Below are positions 33,646 to 48,399 of a stretch of 64,000 bases of DNA, in pieces (the first letter of the stretch is position 1; every line of letters starts with the position of its first letter). A program made the position numbers and the translations under genes. The DNA comes from Luscinia megarhynchos (taxonomy: Eukaryota; Chordata; Aves; Passeriformes; Turdidae): the NCBI GenBank assembly GCA_034336665.1, contig JAPFBE010000003.1:38600360-38664359 (forward strand). Direction: 5' to 3'. The notes below the pieces were generated by a model. That model ran no database searches. It was not told where the DNA came from and saw nothing but the letters and a program-made list of their open reading frames with translations.

Positions 33646-36600
33646 CCTCCTGAACCAGCGACCCTCAGCCTCTGCCCCTGGTGCTGCTCATCGCTGGCAG
33701 GAGCTCATGGATGTTTGTTGGGGGCTGTACCCTCCTGCAGGGTACATCCCTTTCATCTGCTCTAAGGAGGAAGGAAGCTGCCTCCCCTGAGAAATGAGTG
33801 AGGAGAGAAGGGTCAACAGGACAAATCCAGCCAGCTCTCCCCTATCCCAAACCTGCAAGCAGCTTCTGAGACACCTGCCATCACCAGCCTGGATGGCAGA
33901 CCGTGTCTGTAAGTTGGGGCCATGCTACCAAATATTTTACAGCAGCTGTTTAATGTTCTTCTACCCAGTTATTAAACACAAATGGGAGTAAATTAAAATG
34001 GCAAAGTAAAGCAAAACAAAACCCCTTCTTTCATCCTACTAAAAGACAACATCTAATTAAGGAATATTTGAATTCCACAAAAATGCAGATTCTCCACAGT
34101 GACATAAGACACTGCTTTTAAAGCTATAGCCAAACACAAACCAGCCCAGCTCAGACCAAGCTTAGGCACAGCCTCCACCCCAAGGACCAAAGGCCAAGGC
34201 AGGACAAAGATGGGCCTGCTGCTTTGATTCTACCCCAGCTCAAATACCCCCATTGTGGGGGGCCTTCTTTGACTTTTTTGTTCTTATTTCTTGCAGGCCA
34301 GGGAAGCAGGCTTGGCCCAGAGCAGATTTTTAGGTTCCAAGTTTGCTGGTGGTGAGCCAGGGCAGCACCAGGCGCTGGCTTCAACAGCCGTGCCCAAGTG
34401 CCCAAGTGTGCCTAACTGTTGGGGACAGCTCTTGGATTCTTTTTTCCCCCTGATCTCTAGCACAGAAAAACCCCCAAAACCCTCCCTTTAAACTGTTAAT
34501 CATGCAATGCCTGAAAACCTTGAATTATTTTATGCCATCACCCGACCCAGGGCAATCTGCCCAGGATTTTATGAACATTTACTTCATCAGTACTTAGATT
34601 TCTATTCTCTAGTTGGCAATGTTCATATGCCAGATGCATTTGCCATTTAGTGCATCCTGCCAGGGTCAGAGAAATGTAACCCAGGAATGAGATTAACCTG
34701 GGAGCATACCTGCAGGGTTTGATGCTTGCAGCTGGCACCTGGGATCTTTTAGTGCTATGACCCTGCCAGGCAGTCCTTGGAGAGGGAACTTTGAGCTGGG
34801 GGCCATGCAATTCTGCACCAGGTATCTCTTAAATAGAAAGCAGAGAAAATGGGAAGAGCTTAAGCCCAAATAGAAGAATGAACTGTGGGCATTGAGCTCT
34901 TCCAGTGGGGTAGAGAAACAGAGATGTCAATAACCCCAGTTGCCTAAGATGGTAGTGAGTTGGCAAGATAAGGGTTTAGCAACATTTTATAGCCATGTAA
35001 AAGATCTTCAGTCTTTTGTAGGGTACCATAAAGTGTAAGTCTGTCTCTTGGCTGCTCTGGTTCTGCTTTGTGTTTCACCCAAAAAGAGACAATGTCTGCA
35101 ATTGCAGCTAAAAGCCCTCTAGACACAGATAACACATGCATGTACAGATAGCACATACCTACACCTGGTTCCCAGCCCTCCCCTCCACACAGGCACCAGT
35201 CTCACCTGAACACCCTCAGATCACGTTCATTAGAAGAATAAATTCCGCAGAGATTTTCCCTGAGCATAAGGGAAAGAAAAACAACCTTAAAAGGAAGATG
35301 CTGCTGCTGACATCCACTTGCCTTCTCTCCTCACCTTTCCAAGGACACTACCAGCCCCTAACACCACACAGAGCACGGGGCACAGAGTGACAGCAATGTC
35401 CCCTTTAATGGCAGATGTGGCCTTATATTAATGGACTGTTTTGTAGTGTTTATTTTTATTACTTTGCCACTTAAGTAGCAGAGTCCCAGCTTTCCTAGGG
35501 ATTAAGGCACTGCTCTCTCCCTTTCTTAGTTACCTATCTGTTGAACAACTACGAATTCTACAAAATCCGTTTATTGTATATAAAGCAAATTAAAAATGTC
35601 AAGGTGGAGGATTTTATTTTAAATTTTTTTTTTTGTGACTGCCAGAAAACATGGGGTGAAATCATCTTCAAGTCCATCTCACCTGCTGCCGTACCAGAAG
35701 CATCACTTTCAGCTTCCACTCTCCCCAAAAACCTGGGGGTCTGACAAGCCAGCAGGGACAGGGGTGGGGAGGAACATGTGTCCCATCCTCTGGCTGGGCA
35801 GCTGGGCAGCCCAGATATGGGACTGGAAAGGGTAATGTTGAGATGAATGTGCAGACAGCCCAAGCTGGTCCCCAGGGGAGAGGACCATGCACATTTTGTC
35901 TGCAGCCTCTGTCTGCTGCTTTGAGGAGGGCAGCCTTCACCTCCCGAGGGAAGGACTCCACATCTACTCTTGCTGGGGCAGTGCCCACACTCTGACACAA
36001 CAGGACACCTTCCAGCTCAGGATTCCCCATGGCAACACTGGACTTCTGACTCAGGGAGGGCAGCAGCACCATTTGCCATGCTAGCACAGCCCTGGTGCTC
36101 CCCAGTGACAAAAGGGAGCAATATGACAGCACGTGAGTAGCTGGTGACATGGATGTGCAGGCTTGTCTGTGGCTGCCAGCTCTGGGAATGAGTGCAGCTC
36201 AGTGCTGGCAGAAGGTGCTTGATTGATGGCTGGGTATTATGGGGCTACAGTAGATGTGTCGTGCCAGCTCCTGCGTGCCCAGTCCAGAAACCCAGGGATT
36301 ATATCAAAATGGCAGCTTACAACCATGCCTAAATAATAAAGGTGCTTTCTTACAAGCGCAGTGAACCCAGCCATTTCCTAATGCCAGCACTACATTTGCT
36401 TTCCACATTTGCATCTGTGGCTTGTCTGAGCTCTGCACGTTGGGGAATTTAAAAACAATCATTCGTATTTTTTTCCTTGTTTCCTGAATGAACTAGGCTC
36501 CTGCAGAAAAATAGCAGGGGGGAATATATTTTTGTTCAGGGATATAGCATTCTAGTCAAGGCATTTGGAGAGTAAAAGCATAAATGTACAAAGCTGTGAA

Positions 36601-39600
36601 GAGATAATACATGGGGAAATGATTTTTAAAATACAGAGGTAAAACCAGGATTACACTTTTCCAGAAGCAATTTTTAGGCTGTGTGGCAATAAGAATTGGC
36701 ATGGCAAGTGTGAATCTTGGCTATGCACATAGAGATGCTGTAGGGATCCCTCACCAGCCATTTAAGACAAATGATTAAGTCCACAACATGGTGGTGTGCA
36801 GGTAAGATACATGCTCGTGCACAAACACACACACGTATGTGCACACACATATCTTTACAACCAGCACTGCGTGATTATTCTTTCGTTTTCAGAAGGTTTA
36901 GAAATTTTGAAGCGCTCTCATAATTTACGCTTACCTATGGGGTCTCAACCATTGGGGTGGCACCTGTTTTATTTCTTGTTGATGTTGATGTCAATAATTT
37001 ATTTCAATGACCAGAGGGGACGTGCTATGCATTAATGATCACTTACATGCCCTATACATATTCAGATTTTGACTCCTGAGACTGTGCACATTTAGTCTGC
37101 TGAGAGATGCTGCTGACTCTCCAGCAGGTACTACGAACTGAGGCAGCATTAAAGCATCAAGAGGGGCATTGGGAAAATATCACTGTTAGCTTAGAAGGGC
37201 CAGGAAGAGATCATGAACTAAACTTCACTAAAGCTGAAATACACTCAGGACATTATCTTTCAATGAAAGATTATTTAAAACTCAAGTCTTTGAGTGCAGA
37301 GATCATAATGGGATCAATTACATTTCAGAGCCAAAATTGTGTTGCCAGGTTATAAACTCACATTTCTGTCACGGTCCAGTTGCTGCTAGCTAACCATCTC
37401 TTCAGCCAGCAGCACTGCATTTTTAAAGGACAGTTTGGGAAATGCATGACTTGGAGGAACCAGGGGTGCCAGGGAGTCAGTCTGGTTCAAGGCTGACTCT
37501 TTCTTTTTGTAGCACGGGAGGGAGTGCTGGGCCCACGGCACCGTCAGCTCAGAGGAGGCGAGGGAAGCACAGACAGAATTACTAACCACATCTCCCTCCA
37601 TGACAAACTTGTTTCCCTTGTAAGAGGTGAGATACTTCTTCAAAGCACAAAGGAGAGGGGATAACTGGCAGGTGGGGCTCTGTTTGAGCATGCAGAGATT
37701 TTCTCCCCCTTCCCTGAGGTCTATTTTTTGTGGTTGTGGCTGCCTTTGAAAGGCAGTAATGAGGTAGGAAATCTTCACACTCCTTTTTGGCATTGAAGAG
37801 TTTCAGAGCAGGATTGGTGCTGGATGGCTGGAAAGAGAAATTCCAAAATAGGAGAAGCATTTTGAAGTAGTGTAGTATTTTTTAGTGTCATACATTCAAA
37901 TAATTTGATATTTGTGACCACATGGACAGCTAGCAGAGCAGGATCATTTGCAAGTTTTCCTAAATGATGGTTCTTGCTGCTGATCATCATTATGCAGACT
38001 TGGTTATTCTTGCTTTCGAAGCCCATCTTCTTTAGGGTCTCTGGGGGAGGATGTAAAGTTTTAATTGACAATATGGATTTCTAACTCAGCTAATACAAAC
38101 AGTGCCCTTAAGACAAATCAGCATAGCATTGGCAGGAAGAAATAATTCCCTTAGAGGAAGCTGGAAGGTGTTTCTTTTCTCTCTTGTGTGAGACAAACAA
38201 AATTCTTCCCCCAAGTCTGCTCCAAGAGACATGGTCTGTGCACAGGGCTGAGAGCTGGGGCACACAACCACTAATCCCAGCTCTGACAGGCCCCCTTGGT
38301 GGCAAATCTCCCCAGCCTCCCTTTCAGCACCTGTAGAATGAGATAATGAGGAGACATCCTCCGTTCCTCGGGGCTTGGTGCGTGCAGAGCTGTCAGGGGC
38401 TGGTCCCGCAGGCATGCCTGTGCACAGCCCTGCTCCAGGCACTGGCATTCTGCTGCCATTCGGTTGGCAGCAACACCCCACAACAGCACCGTGCTCCAGA
38501 CGATCACGGGCAGGCATGTAGCACTCATCCTTTGTTTTCTTTAAATGATTTCAACCAAACAACGTCTCTTTTTCTGGAGCTGCAGGCAAACCATTTGGCC
38601 TCCTGGCAGAAAGCTTTCCCACTCCTCGTGAGCCCACTGACATTTACTGATGAGGCTCATGTGCATTTTCTGCCCTTTCCCTCAAAATGTTCCTTTTGGG
38701 GAGGGGAGGGGAGGAGGGGAGGGTGTGCTCTCATTCTCTTTTATTTCATTTTCCAGCCCCAGAGCTGGCAGAAAACAGCACCTCAGAACTGGTATAGAGC
38801 AATGGCTGTGGTGGGGATGGTTCCTGCCTGCACGGGCTATGTGCCCGTGATTAAGATCACTGTCATAAAGAAAGCAGCACTTTTAGAGGGTTTTTTAGAA
38901 AGCACCCAGCAGAACCCAGCATGAAGCAACAAGAGATCTGGCAAATGGCACTCAGAGTGAATTTTTTTGTCCTTGGAGAGATTTTTTAAAAACTCTTCTA
39001 TATTGACAAACTGTCAAGGAGAGATATTTCTGATTTTCAGGCTGAAACAAAGCACAGCGACACACTATGGCCCTAATAAAGGCAGGCAGGTAAAAGAAGA
39101 AAGGAAGGAAGAAACACTTGCCCCCATATATTTGTCAGTGTGTTTGCCCCTGCTGCACAGCCACCACCACAGTGTCACAGGGAAACTGCCCAGGTGCAGC
39201 CAAGGCCAGCAGCCACCAAAAAACAAGAGCCACTTCCCGCCCCCCTCGCACCAATTAAGTAATTTTCCCTCCTCTTTTCTTCCCTGAGAAAGCCATGTGT
39301 GAAATTGTGGCAGAGAGAGCCCAGGCCACACCAGGGACTGGAATGTAAGAGAGCTGAATCCTACATCCACCTCCTCTCTTGTCCCTCCATCTTGGAGATA
39401 ATTGTGTTGTGTCTGTCCCTCTTTCAGCTGTCCTGTAAACACAGGTCAGGCCTACTCTTGTTATTTGTACCATAGGTAGAACCAGGGGGCTCCCAATTCA
39501 CTGTGCTACTGCTGCAGCAGAAGTAGTAGAAATAGTAATTATAATTATATTAAGAGACTGAGCTGTAGCCAAAACAAAATCCCTTTTCACACATTCCTTT

Positions 39601-41374
39601 TGAGATGTGATCCATAAAACTGCATTTTTATGTCAACACATTGGCAATGCTATAACCTGTAGACTGAAATAGGCAAAGACATAGCTATATGCATATTTAT
39701 TTTATATCAGCCTTTTTATACCTGTGTATGTATGATTACATGGCACATAAGAATTTATTCTCCTGTGTTCACTGGGATATGCATACATTGCAGTGTATCA
39801 TTTACACAGCTAATGTTAAATGATTAGTTTGTTGTTCTAGATGGTGCACAGGTAGCCTAACATTTTTTTTTGATCAGATGTGAGCTGGTCTAACTCTTTT
39901 ATGGCACCAGAAAGAATCACCAGGCTTATAACTTCACAGAGGCAAGGAATTGGCCCTTGCCACTTGTAGCTTAAAAAAAAAAAAAAAAAAGAAAAAGAAA
40001 GACTAATAGCAGGAGGTGCTACCACTTCCCCTCCTCTGATGTGGCATCTCCCATAGCAGCAGATTGTCTCTCTGGCTCATTCAACCCTGGAGTCAGGTGG
40101 TTGTCAAGAACCTGACTTTTCCCCCTCTGGTACTTTGGCTCTTGGTCTCTAGGTTGGAGGCCACAATTTTCAGCACCTGCTAATAATTTTTTAGCAGATG
40201 ATAGACAGGAAAATTTCCAAATGCAGCAGATACAATCTGCTGTTGCCTGGGTCAAGCATGGACCACAGGGTTCATTTAGCCCCAGGATGGGGGGCTGATG
40301 ATGTCTGTGGTTCTGGCAATTAAGCTGTGCTCCTTTAGGATGATGGTCAGTGCAGCACCTTGCTGCAGAAAAGCACATGGTGTGTGAGCTCTCCTCTTCC
40401 TGCTGCAGCAGCAACCAGCTCCCCTGATACCGGGAGAATCCACACTGCTAAGAACTACAATTTGCATTATTTCAAACACACTTTCATTTAAAATCCAAAG
40501 GAAACAGTGAACTGATTCAATATATGCAGGTTCAAATTGCAGCACCGCCACAGTAAGAATTCAGATGCTCTGTTCCTTGCAGAGATTTTGTCTTGACATA
40601 AAGCCCTGCTTCAATATTTCTGGCAGCTCTCTGTCCCATGACTTCCACCACCCTTTGCTAAGCAAGTCCCTTGCCCCCTTCCCTCTGTTTTTCTTCTGAT
40701 AGTGTGTGTATTTTAATCCAACATAACTATTTATTCTCATAGCGTTCCCTGGCCAGCAGGAAGTAATGGGACCTCTGAACGGCTCTTGAGAGGCAAGGGA
40801 AATAAATAAAAGACAAGGAAATTGAAAGAATAACAAAGAACAGACCATCCAGGGCAGGTTTCCATTAGGCTCAGGAGGCAAATGACAACAGGCATGGAAG
40901 GTTGTAGATGAGACAAAATGTCTCATAAGATTTTGTCACTCTCTGATGACACTGGCTAGAAATAAATATGCCTTTTTGTCTTTATTCTGAGTCCTAAGCT
41001 GATTCAAGGTGGAAATCAGGAGAAATGTAGAAGGTTGAATATTTGCAGAGTGCATGCTATAGTTGGGACTTCTTCCACTGCCTTTTCCAGTATGTATGTA
41101 TATAACTACATGTACACATCTGTAACGTCAGCCACGTCTCTGTGCTGGTAACTGGTATGGGAGAACTGCATTGCCTTCCTCCAAGAAGTATTTGTTCATC
41201 CTTGTCCCAGCCCACAGCTGATGGGTACACATGCTTTTCCCCCATCTTGCATTCAGAAGTTACCTTTAAGCTCTCTTTTTGCAAACTCATTTCTTTCAAA
41301 CCTACCCATCATAGGGTCAGAGTCTGAAGATGAAATTAGAGAGTCCAGGTGAATGTTATTCCCCTCCTTCACTG

Positions 41375-41378
41375 CTTT

Positions 41379-41458
<80 letters not shown>

Positions 41459-41532
41459 TTCTTTTCTTTTCTTTTCTTTTCTTTCTTTCTTTTCTTTTCT
41501 TTTCTTTTCTTTTCTTTTCTTTTCTTTTCTTT

Positions 41533-41608
<76 letters not shown>

Positions 41609-41616
41609 TTTTTTTA
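41375..41616. repeat. (TTTC)n-(TTTTC)n-(TTTC)n microsatellite
   Basis: TTTC tetramers flank a central block of TTTTC pentamers (about 41456-41535), which makes the tract roughly mirror-symmetric. Open frames across it on either strand are artefacts. Confidence 0.97.
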
Positions 41617-44600
41617 ATGCTTGCGACACTCTTTTTCAGGTTTGGAAATTAAAGTTATTTTCCTGCCAATGTTTTCTGATTCCATGTGGCAAACATTTCT
41701 CTTTCCAGTGGAGCAGAAGCCAACATGGCTGCCTCGAGCATGCATTGGTTTTGTGTATCCTGTCAACTCTTCTCCAGACAAAGTGAACAGTCCTGAGATC
41801 TGTTCTGCTTCCCCCTAGCCCACTGTCAATCCTCAGTTTTAGCACATCATGCATAAACCTGACGCAAAATACTGGCTACTTTTTTTTTCTTGTAAATACA
41901 ATTTTGAGGACATTGCTTGTTTTATCAGAACTATGAAACCTTTTCCAGCTTTTCCCTGTACATTTTCTAGCTTGGCTATCCTGAAAAATGTGATCAAACA
42001 CCCAATGCACAGACTGCCACAGGACTGGGTCTGAGTGACTGCTCATCTTAGTTGCTCAGGTCCCAGACAAATGGATCATTTGTCCTAATTGCTCATTATG
42101 GACTCTGGCCCTTACAAAACACAGATCAGTGTTGGTGCAGGGTCTGAGACAGTGCAATGAGATGGGGTATCTCGCTGTGCTTTGCAGAAGGAGGAGGTGG
42201 AAGTGCACTGGAAGTGTCTGTGCATACCCTCATCCTTTTCATTGGGCACCCAGCACACACCCTTGGAGACAGGATTCATGGCTTGCTGGCTGTTATTCAT
42301 CCTGAGCTACAGTGGTCATACCAAAGTAATAAAAGCATGAAGAATAAAGGAAAAGAGCTTCAAGACAAGGGGTTTTTTTTTGTCAGTGCATCTTAAATAT
42401 TTCCGTCTGTTGTTCTTGCTACATTTATATTCTGTTCTGCAAATACATTTATAAAATCAACAGCTACAGTAGTTGTATGTGCTTGTTAATATATAGGGGC
42501 TATGCACCACTTCTGGATAAAATTCATGATTGTGGATGAGTATTATCTCTAAATATGTGTGTGTTCCTTTGCCATGGAGAAGTCCCAGTCCATGGGAACT
42601 TGGGTAATGAATTGGAGATTAATTCATGTTTTCTGTCATATGTCTGGTTGTGTCTATTAAGGAGCTTAATTATGGAGTCAGTAGCTCTAGGTCCTAAGAA
42701 AGTATGTTAGGCTGGTTCTCTCTCCTTTTAACTTTGTTTTCATACTTTGCATTCTGGACAACAGCAATTATAATATTGTCCATCTACTGTTCCTTTATCA
42801 CACAGTATGAACATTGCAGCCTCTGCTGAAGAGTTTTTAGCTGTTTGCTAAGTAAGAGCAGATGTAAAATGAAACGAGATTTGAGGTCATAGCACAGACT
42901 AAGTGCCAGGTTTCAAAAGCTGTATTTTGGGGTATGTTTTAAGTTTGGCTTTAGTTTTCATGATAAAATTGTTTACTGTGCTGTCAACAGATTTACTTCT
43001 GCTCTACCTCTGCCCTTATGGTACATAGTACTGATGACTGGTTAAATCTTGCCAGAGCATGTCTCCCATATTGTGAATAAATTGCAGCCTGAAGTTGCCA
43101 CATTTTGCTCCCATTGAGGAATCACTGTTTTATTCATTATGGTGTTGCTATGGTTCTGCCATGATGGACTTTGAGTGTGATTCTGTTACTCTCAGCAAGT
43201 ATGTGAAAAAAATATAGTGTCTTGTCCTCTGGTCTGCCACCTATAAGTCAATTAATATGATTTGACATGATTTATTATTTAACTAGTCAAATAATTGCCA
43301 AAGACATATCCCAGTTGGTACAAGCCCAGAATGATTTTGGAAAATAGCTGACAAACCCATGATCACTCAGGGCAGAATTTGCCCCTGCAATTTCATTCAA
43401 ATAAATCCAGAAATTCCTCCAAAATAACTGTTGCTCCACCTCTGCCCTCTTCTTTTGGGGCTACTATTTATTTCTGTCTCTGGATTAGACACCATAGCAG
43501 AGCTGTAGTCCTGAGAATTGCAGAGATTTGTTCCATGGCCATCTGGGGTCTTGGATCTGTGGCACTGAAGGTTTCCATATGCTGGCAGGGCAGGTGCAGA
43601 GGGGAGTTTGGAGAGCTGCAGCCATTGGATGTAGCATGAAGACAAAAGCTGGTACTGGTGGTGAATATCTGAGAAATTTTGTTTTCATGACAAATTTCAG
43701 GGAAAGGATGAGGCAATACAGGGAGTAAAAGGCAAAGGCCAGACTGGCAGGAGATCTCTTCTAGACCTCTAGCAGAGAGTGTGGCATTGGCAGCTAGCTG
43801 GAGTCAAGGAGCTCAGAGAAGTCCACCAAGAGGCAAGGCACTGAAATGAATGCAAGCCATCCAACACTGACCTTGAGCTCTGATGGGAGCCAGGCCATTT
43901 CTGCAGTCCTTACCCAGAGCAGACTCTCCTTTGACCAGCAAGGCTTTGGTCTCTGTATGGACTGCAGATTCTGACATACCCTGTGGTGGCAGCTTTCTGC
44001 AATAAACTGATGGTGCAAGGCCATTGCTTGGGGCTTCACCAGGAGAGAGCAAGCACAGGGGAAAGGGATGTTTCCAAAGGAGATTTTTTTTTTTTAATGA
44101 GTGATATGTTGGCTTCAGGCAAATGGCAGAAGGTTTTACTGAAAAGGCTTCTTTATGGGATTGTGGTTTAGCTTGGGGTAGCTTAGAGAAGTCTGTAAAC
44201 CCCAGGAGCTCAAAGAGTTTGACAGGTTTGACAGGCCTTCCTGCTCCTTGTGAACAGGAGGCTGGAGCAAGTGTTCTTGAAATCACCTCCCTGTTTTCCA
44301 TCAAAGCATGCTGGCAAGCCAGAGGAAGAGAGAAACTGTTTTTCTTCCCCCAGTTTATTTTCTCATATAAAGACAATCTTAGAACATACTTTTTTCTGGA
44401 TCTTTAAAACTTGGCACTTTTTTGTTCCTCCCAATACAAAATTCCTGTTCACATTTCTAGGCTTTGGATTAGACCCTTCCACGGAGCCTTGAGCACCTTA
44501 AAATCATTACAGCAATAATCATTAGTGACACACCAAAAACTGGCACACATCACCTCTAAAGAACATGCCAGCTCTAAAGAGCCACTCTCTCACCTGGACC

Positions 44601-45330
44601 CCTTTTTGTGTTCATTTAACTCTACCACACTCCACATGCTGCCTTGTCCCAAAGTGAGAAAATAATGGAAATTATGAAAATTATAAAAATGGTGAATGAA
44701 AGTAATAGAAATAATGAAAATGAAAATTACTGTAGAGCTGTATGTGTGTCATGTGCAATGATAGTAAGGGCTGCACGTCCTGGTGCTGACAGGGAGAAGA
44801 GCCCTCTTTACTCTCCCTTTACTCAACCTATGCCTCCACACCACCCTGATCTTAGTAAAGGGAGTGAGTGCTTCTAATTAACACCACATACTTGCCAGGT
44901 TTGCAAAGCAAAGGGCTTGGATTTCTGCTGTAACAGCAGTGGCTGCTGCTGCAATACTTAAGCTGTCACTGGTCAGAGAGCTGTTGCAGTGTTTGAGCTG
45001 GGGGTCACTGCCCTGCAAAGGGAAAGCCTGGAAAGAATCAGTAATTCATGAAAAATGTACACATAAGGAGGAATTTCCTATTTCTTTGAATGATAGTAAT
45101 TTAATTTAAGAAGAAATCCAGTGACAACTTCCTAGGTAATAAATGCCTTTTTGTAAATCTCTGTGGTGAAAATGTGCTTAGCTGAAAATCAACAGAATTC
45201 TTCTTACTCTAGCTAAACATGCCTCAGCTCCTAACCCAGCCCTAAGCTTGGGAAACCAAAATGAGCTCTGATAACATGAACAGAATGCTTAGGGCAGAAC
45301 AAACCCAAGAGATTAAGTTAAATTTGCCAG

Positions 45331-45633
45331 TTGAAGGAAACGTCTAAGCTTGATCAAATGTACAAGCTGGAGAAAACTCTGAAGGCAGCATGTGAGCCTG
45401 CTAATATCTTCCACAGAATCTTCCAGCCACAAGGAGCTCCTCAGACCTGGGGAAGTCTCCTGCCTCCTGAGGAGAAGGAGCAGCTTAGCTCCAGAGGCCA
45501 GCCTGTAATTCCACAGCCTTATCCCTGGCAGCACCTGACCAGCCCACCTTATCCAGCTGGCCCAGCTGGGAGGCTCATGGGCAAACCACTTTATTTGGCA
45601 CCAGCTCAAAAAGAAGAAATTATAATTCCATAG
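45331..45633 (+). other. Unrecognised 100-codon open frame, doubtful
   Basis: The frame opens after an in-frame TAA (45319) and ends at TAG; it starts with TTG rather than ATG, the first ATG being 9 codons in. The translation has a balanced composition: a lysine-rich start, then a Pro/Gln-rich part (PQPYPWQHLTSPPYPAGPAG) and KEEIIIP at the end. I recognise no domain. No splice sites or promoter were evident. It could be a degraded exon or chance; I favour chance. Confidence 0.12.
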
Positions 45634-47112
45634 GCAAAGCACCAGAGAAGGCTAGCTGGACTAAAGAAAGAAAAGCAAACCCTTCAGTGTAAATCCTCTA
45701 GCTCTATTCTACTTTTTTTCTTTTTAAAAGATATTTTAAAAAAATATTCCTATTGAGGTCTTCTAGTACAAACTATGTATTTCTGCCTCTTAATTCCCAT
45801 ACAAAGTCAGTTCCTGCTTTTCTGTGCTCACTGTGGTGGACTATGTCCTACCATTCTCAAATATTTTAATGGAACAAATATTTTGTCCCCCTCCTGGACA
45901 GAGAGTCACGAAACCTTGGGGCTTCTTTCACGTCATCTAGACACTTACCTGGTTTCTTCAATTAGGGCAAAGACTGCAAGCCTCAAATTACTTTGCTAGA
46001 GCTGTGCAATCTCAGTAAGAGGTGACCTGTATGCCAGAATGCATCATCTAAACAGACAAGACAAAGGAAACACTAATGTTCCAGCTGTGTAAAGAGGAAC
46101 TGATGTACACTGAAATTTCAGAGAAATTTCCATATAGGAAATGTGTGCTGGGAGAAAAGATTCAGTTTGGTCCAACTTGGTGCTTTATCAACTTGTGGTT
46201 CTCTCTCTGAGTAGCTTTTCTCTCTGGAATTAAATGTTACCTCCCAGATTTGCTCTTTGCAGATGCAGATCAACCCAGGGGGACTGGAGGAGTTATCACC
46301 ACAGATCACAGATTTCTCGTGGTGGATATGGACCCAGTGATGCTCTGAGCAGCAGCTAGCTGCATAATCACCCACATCACATCCTACAAATGAAATCCAG
46401 AGCATCCTTCACATACCTCCATCATTAAACAGTTGGTTACAACCATATGAAACCCTTCAGGAGCTGTGGGAATTTCCCTGTGGCTCCCAGTCTGGGATTT
46501 GGTGTGCACCTCCCCCTGTAGTCCTTCCTCATGAAGCATCCCTGCTGGTGACTGCCCTTTGCTTGAGTAAGGGATGTCCAACATAGCTTTTCAATTTGAA
46601 CTCAGCTCCCACTCCACAACTCATTTTTATTTTACTGGGATACCAGTGAAGCTGTAGCTCAGTAACTGATGTTAAGAGGAACTTTTAACACCTCAACAGC
46701 AAATGGAGGAGAATGTTTCCCATTAGTGGCTGAGGAAGTAGTGCTCCTGTAACTTCAGCCTTGAAAGCTAATGAAGCTCAGATTGTGGCCGTGGCCTTTG
46801 ATGTAGAGATGCCTGAGGTCAGTGTAGCTTTCAGAGGTGCCAGTGCTATGCTGTGTCACTGCATTCGTCTGGGCGGGGGCCCAATAACTCTAATCCTGTA
46901 ATCATGTTTCTGTAAGCAACAGTATTTATGGTGCAGATAGTGGGGGAGAGCTGCAGTGGCAATTAAATCAGGGATATGCTGCAGAGGAGAAGCTAATCCA
47001 ACCCTGTAACATTTCCAGTAGAGGAAGTTACCGCCAACTATGTCAATAAATAAGTAGCAAAATACTAGAATCAGGGCAGAGAGAGGATGTGGGGATTTAA
47101 AATGCCGAGTTT

Positions 47113-47160
47113 GGCCATCTAATCCATCTCCCTGCCATGATCCTCATTCTGCCAGGGGAG
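47113..47160 (+). mobile_element. Possible ancient CR1-like LINE fragment
   Basis: GGCCATCTAATCCATCTCCC followed by TGCCATGA resembles the 3'-end segment of CR1 elements (CATCTAGTCCAACCCCCTGCCATG-like). Only a few dozen diverged bases match from memory of the consensus, and the 8-bp terminal repeat of CR1 is absent. Confidence 0.3.
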
Positions 47161-48399
47161 TGATGTTAACACACTGGCAAAAATCAGGCAATTCAAAGCT
47201 GTGCCTTGACACTGCATCTTTGGCTCCCACTAATACATGGGGAAGGGGGTTAAAGCACCCACTGATTGTTTGGCTCACCTAGCTTTGAATTTAATTCCTT
47301 CTCTTCGTCTGTTTTGCAACCTCAGGCCACACACTATGTATTTTATGTCTTCTAATGTAGGCTGTTGTCTCTCAAGTGCATATGAATTGTTGGAAAAACA
47401 CAGTGATGTATCCCACTCTAGTGGGGGGAAAGCATGTATTTGAGTAAGTATGAAGATGAGGAGAGCCTCCAATAATCTGTTCTGCTGTATTAATGAGTAA
47501 GTGCATACACATTTCTGTTATTTTATTTTGCACAACTCCATTATAGATAAATCTCTTCCTATGTACTTTTTGTTAAATCAGAGGTCTTTTATACCCTCAC
47601 AGTTTTAAAGAAGAAAAAAAATGGGAGTGCTTGGTGTACTACCCCTTTTTGACGTGGATCTCTCTAACTTTGGTGGGGATTCTGTGTGTGAAATTGGTGA
47701 TGAAGAATCCACTCTATATGAAGGAATAAAGAAAAACAATGGTTTAAAGAAAAATCTAATGTCAGACTGCAGACTTCAGTTGCATTACTCACAAATACAC
47801 ACTTGCACATACACAAATAAACTAATACATAGTATATATGTACATATGTCTAGAAATACACACTTACAAACATATTTCCTTTAGCTCAGTGCCTGAAAGT
47901 TCATTTGTGGGCATCCTGGTTCTGGATATATTATTTGTAAACAGAGGGCCAGGGGACTGGAGTATTTCCTTGACTTCAATGGATGATGAGGCTTCAAGCT
48001 GTGCACTCAGATTGGGACCTCTAAGTATCCTGCTGCTACCTAACAGCTTGCTGAAAAATGACATAATTTGTGACATCAGCAATATGCTGCTTTAATAGGG
48101 GTTTATAAAGCAGTTTCCACCCTTGTGTGTTGGGACAAAAACATCGATAGTTACTAAATCTGAGGTGGCCCCCTCCTGTATTCCTCACACACCTTGCATC
48201 CTTTGTACATTTTTGGAATATGTGGCTATAAAGTCCCAGTATGGGAAGAGTGATAAGCAACCATTCAGCAACATCTGTGTGAGGACTCCCACCCCACCAG
48301 TGCCAGGAAGATGTCACTTTTCAGGAGAACAGTGGCTGCCAGCAGGAGGTTCAGCAATGCAGATTTTAATGTGGAGATTTGATTTCAAACACTATTCAC

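Larger units (their letters stand above)
24431..33700. other. Gene-free region downstream of ZIC5 with orphan CpG islands
   Basis: No coding exon was recognised in about 9 kb. Dense CpG patches lie at roughly 26400-26950, 27780-28000, 28860-29800, 30300-30620, 30960-32900 and 33150-33320. They alternate with AT-rich unique blocks (25650-26350, 26990-27200, 28020-28700, 30620-30940). Open frames in the CpG patches are Pro/Arg/Gly-rich with no domains. The pattern fits the broad hypomethylated, Polycomb-marked domains known around developmental transcription factor genes; this is inference from composition. Confidence 0.6.
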
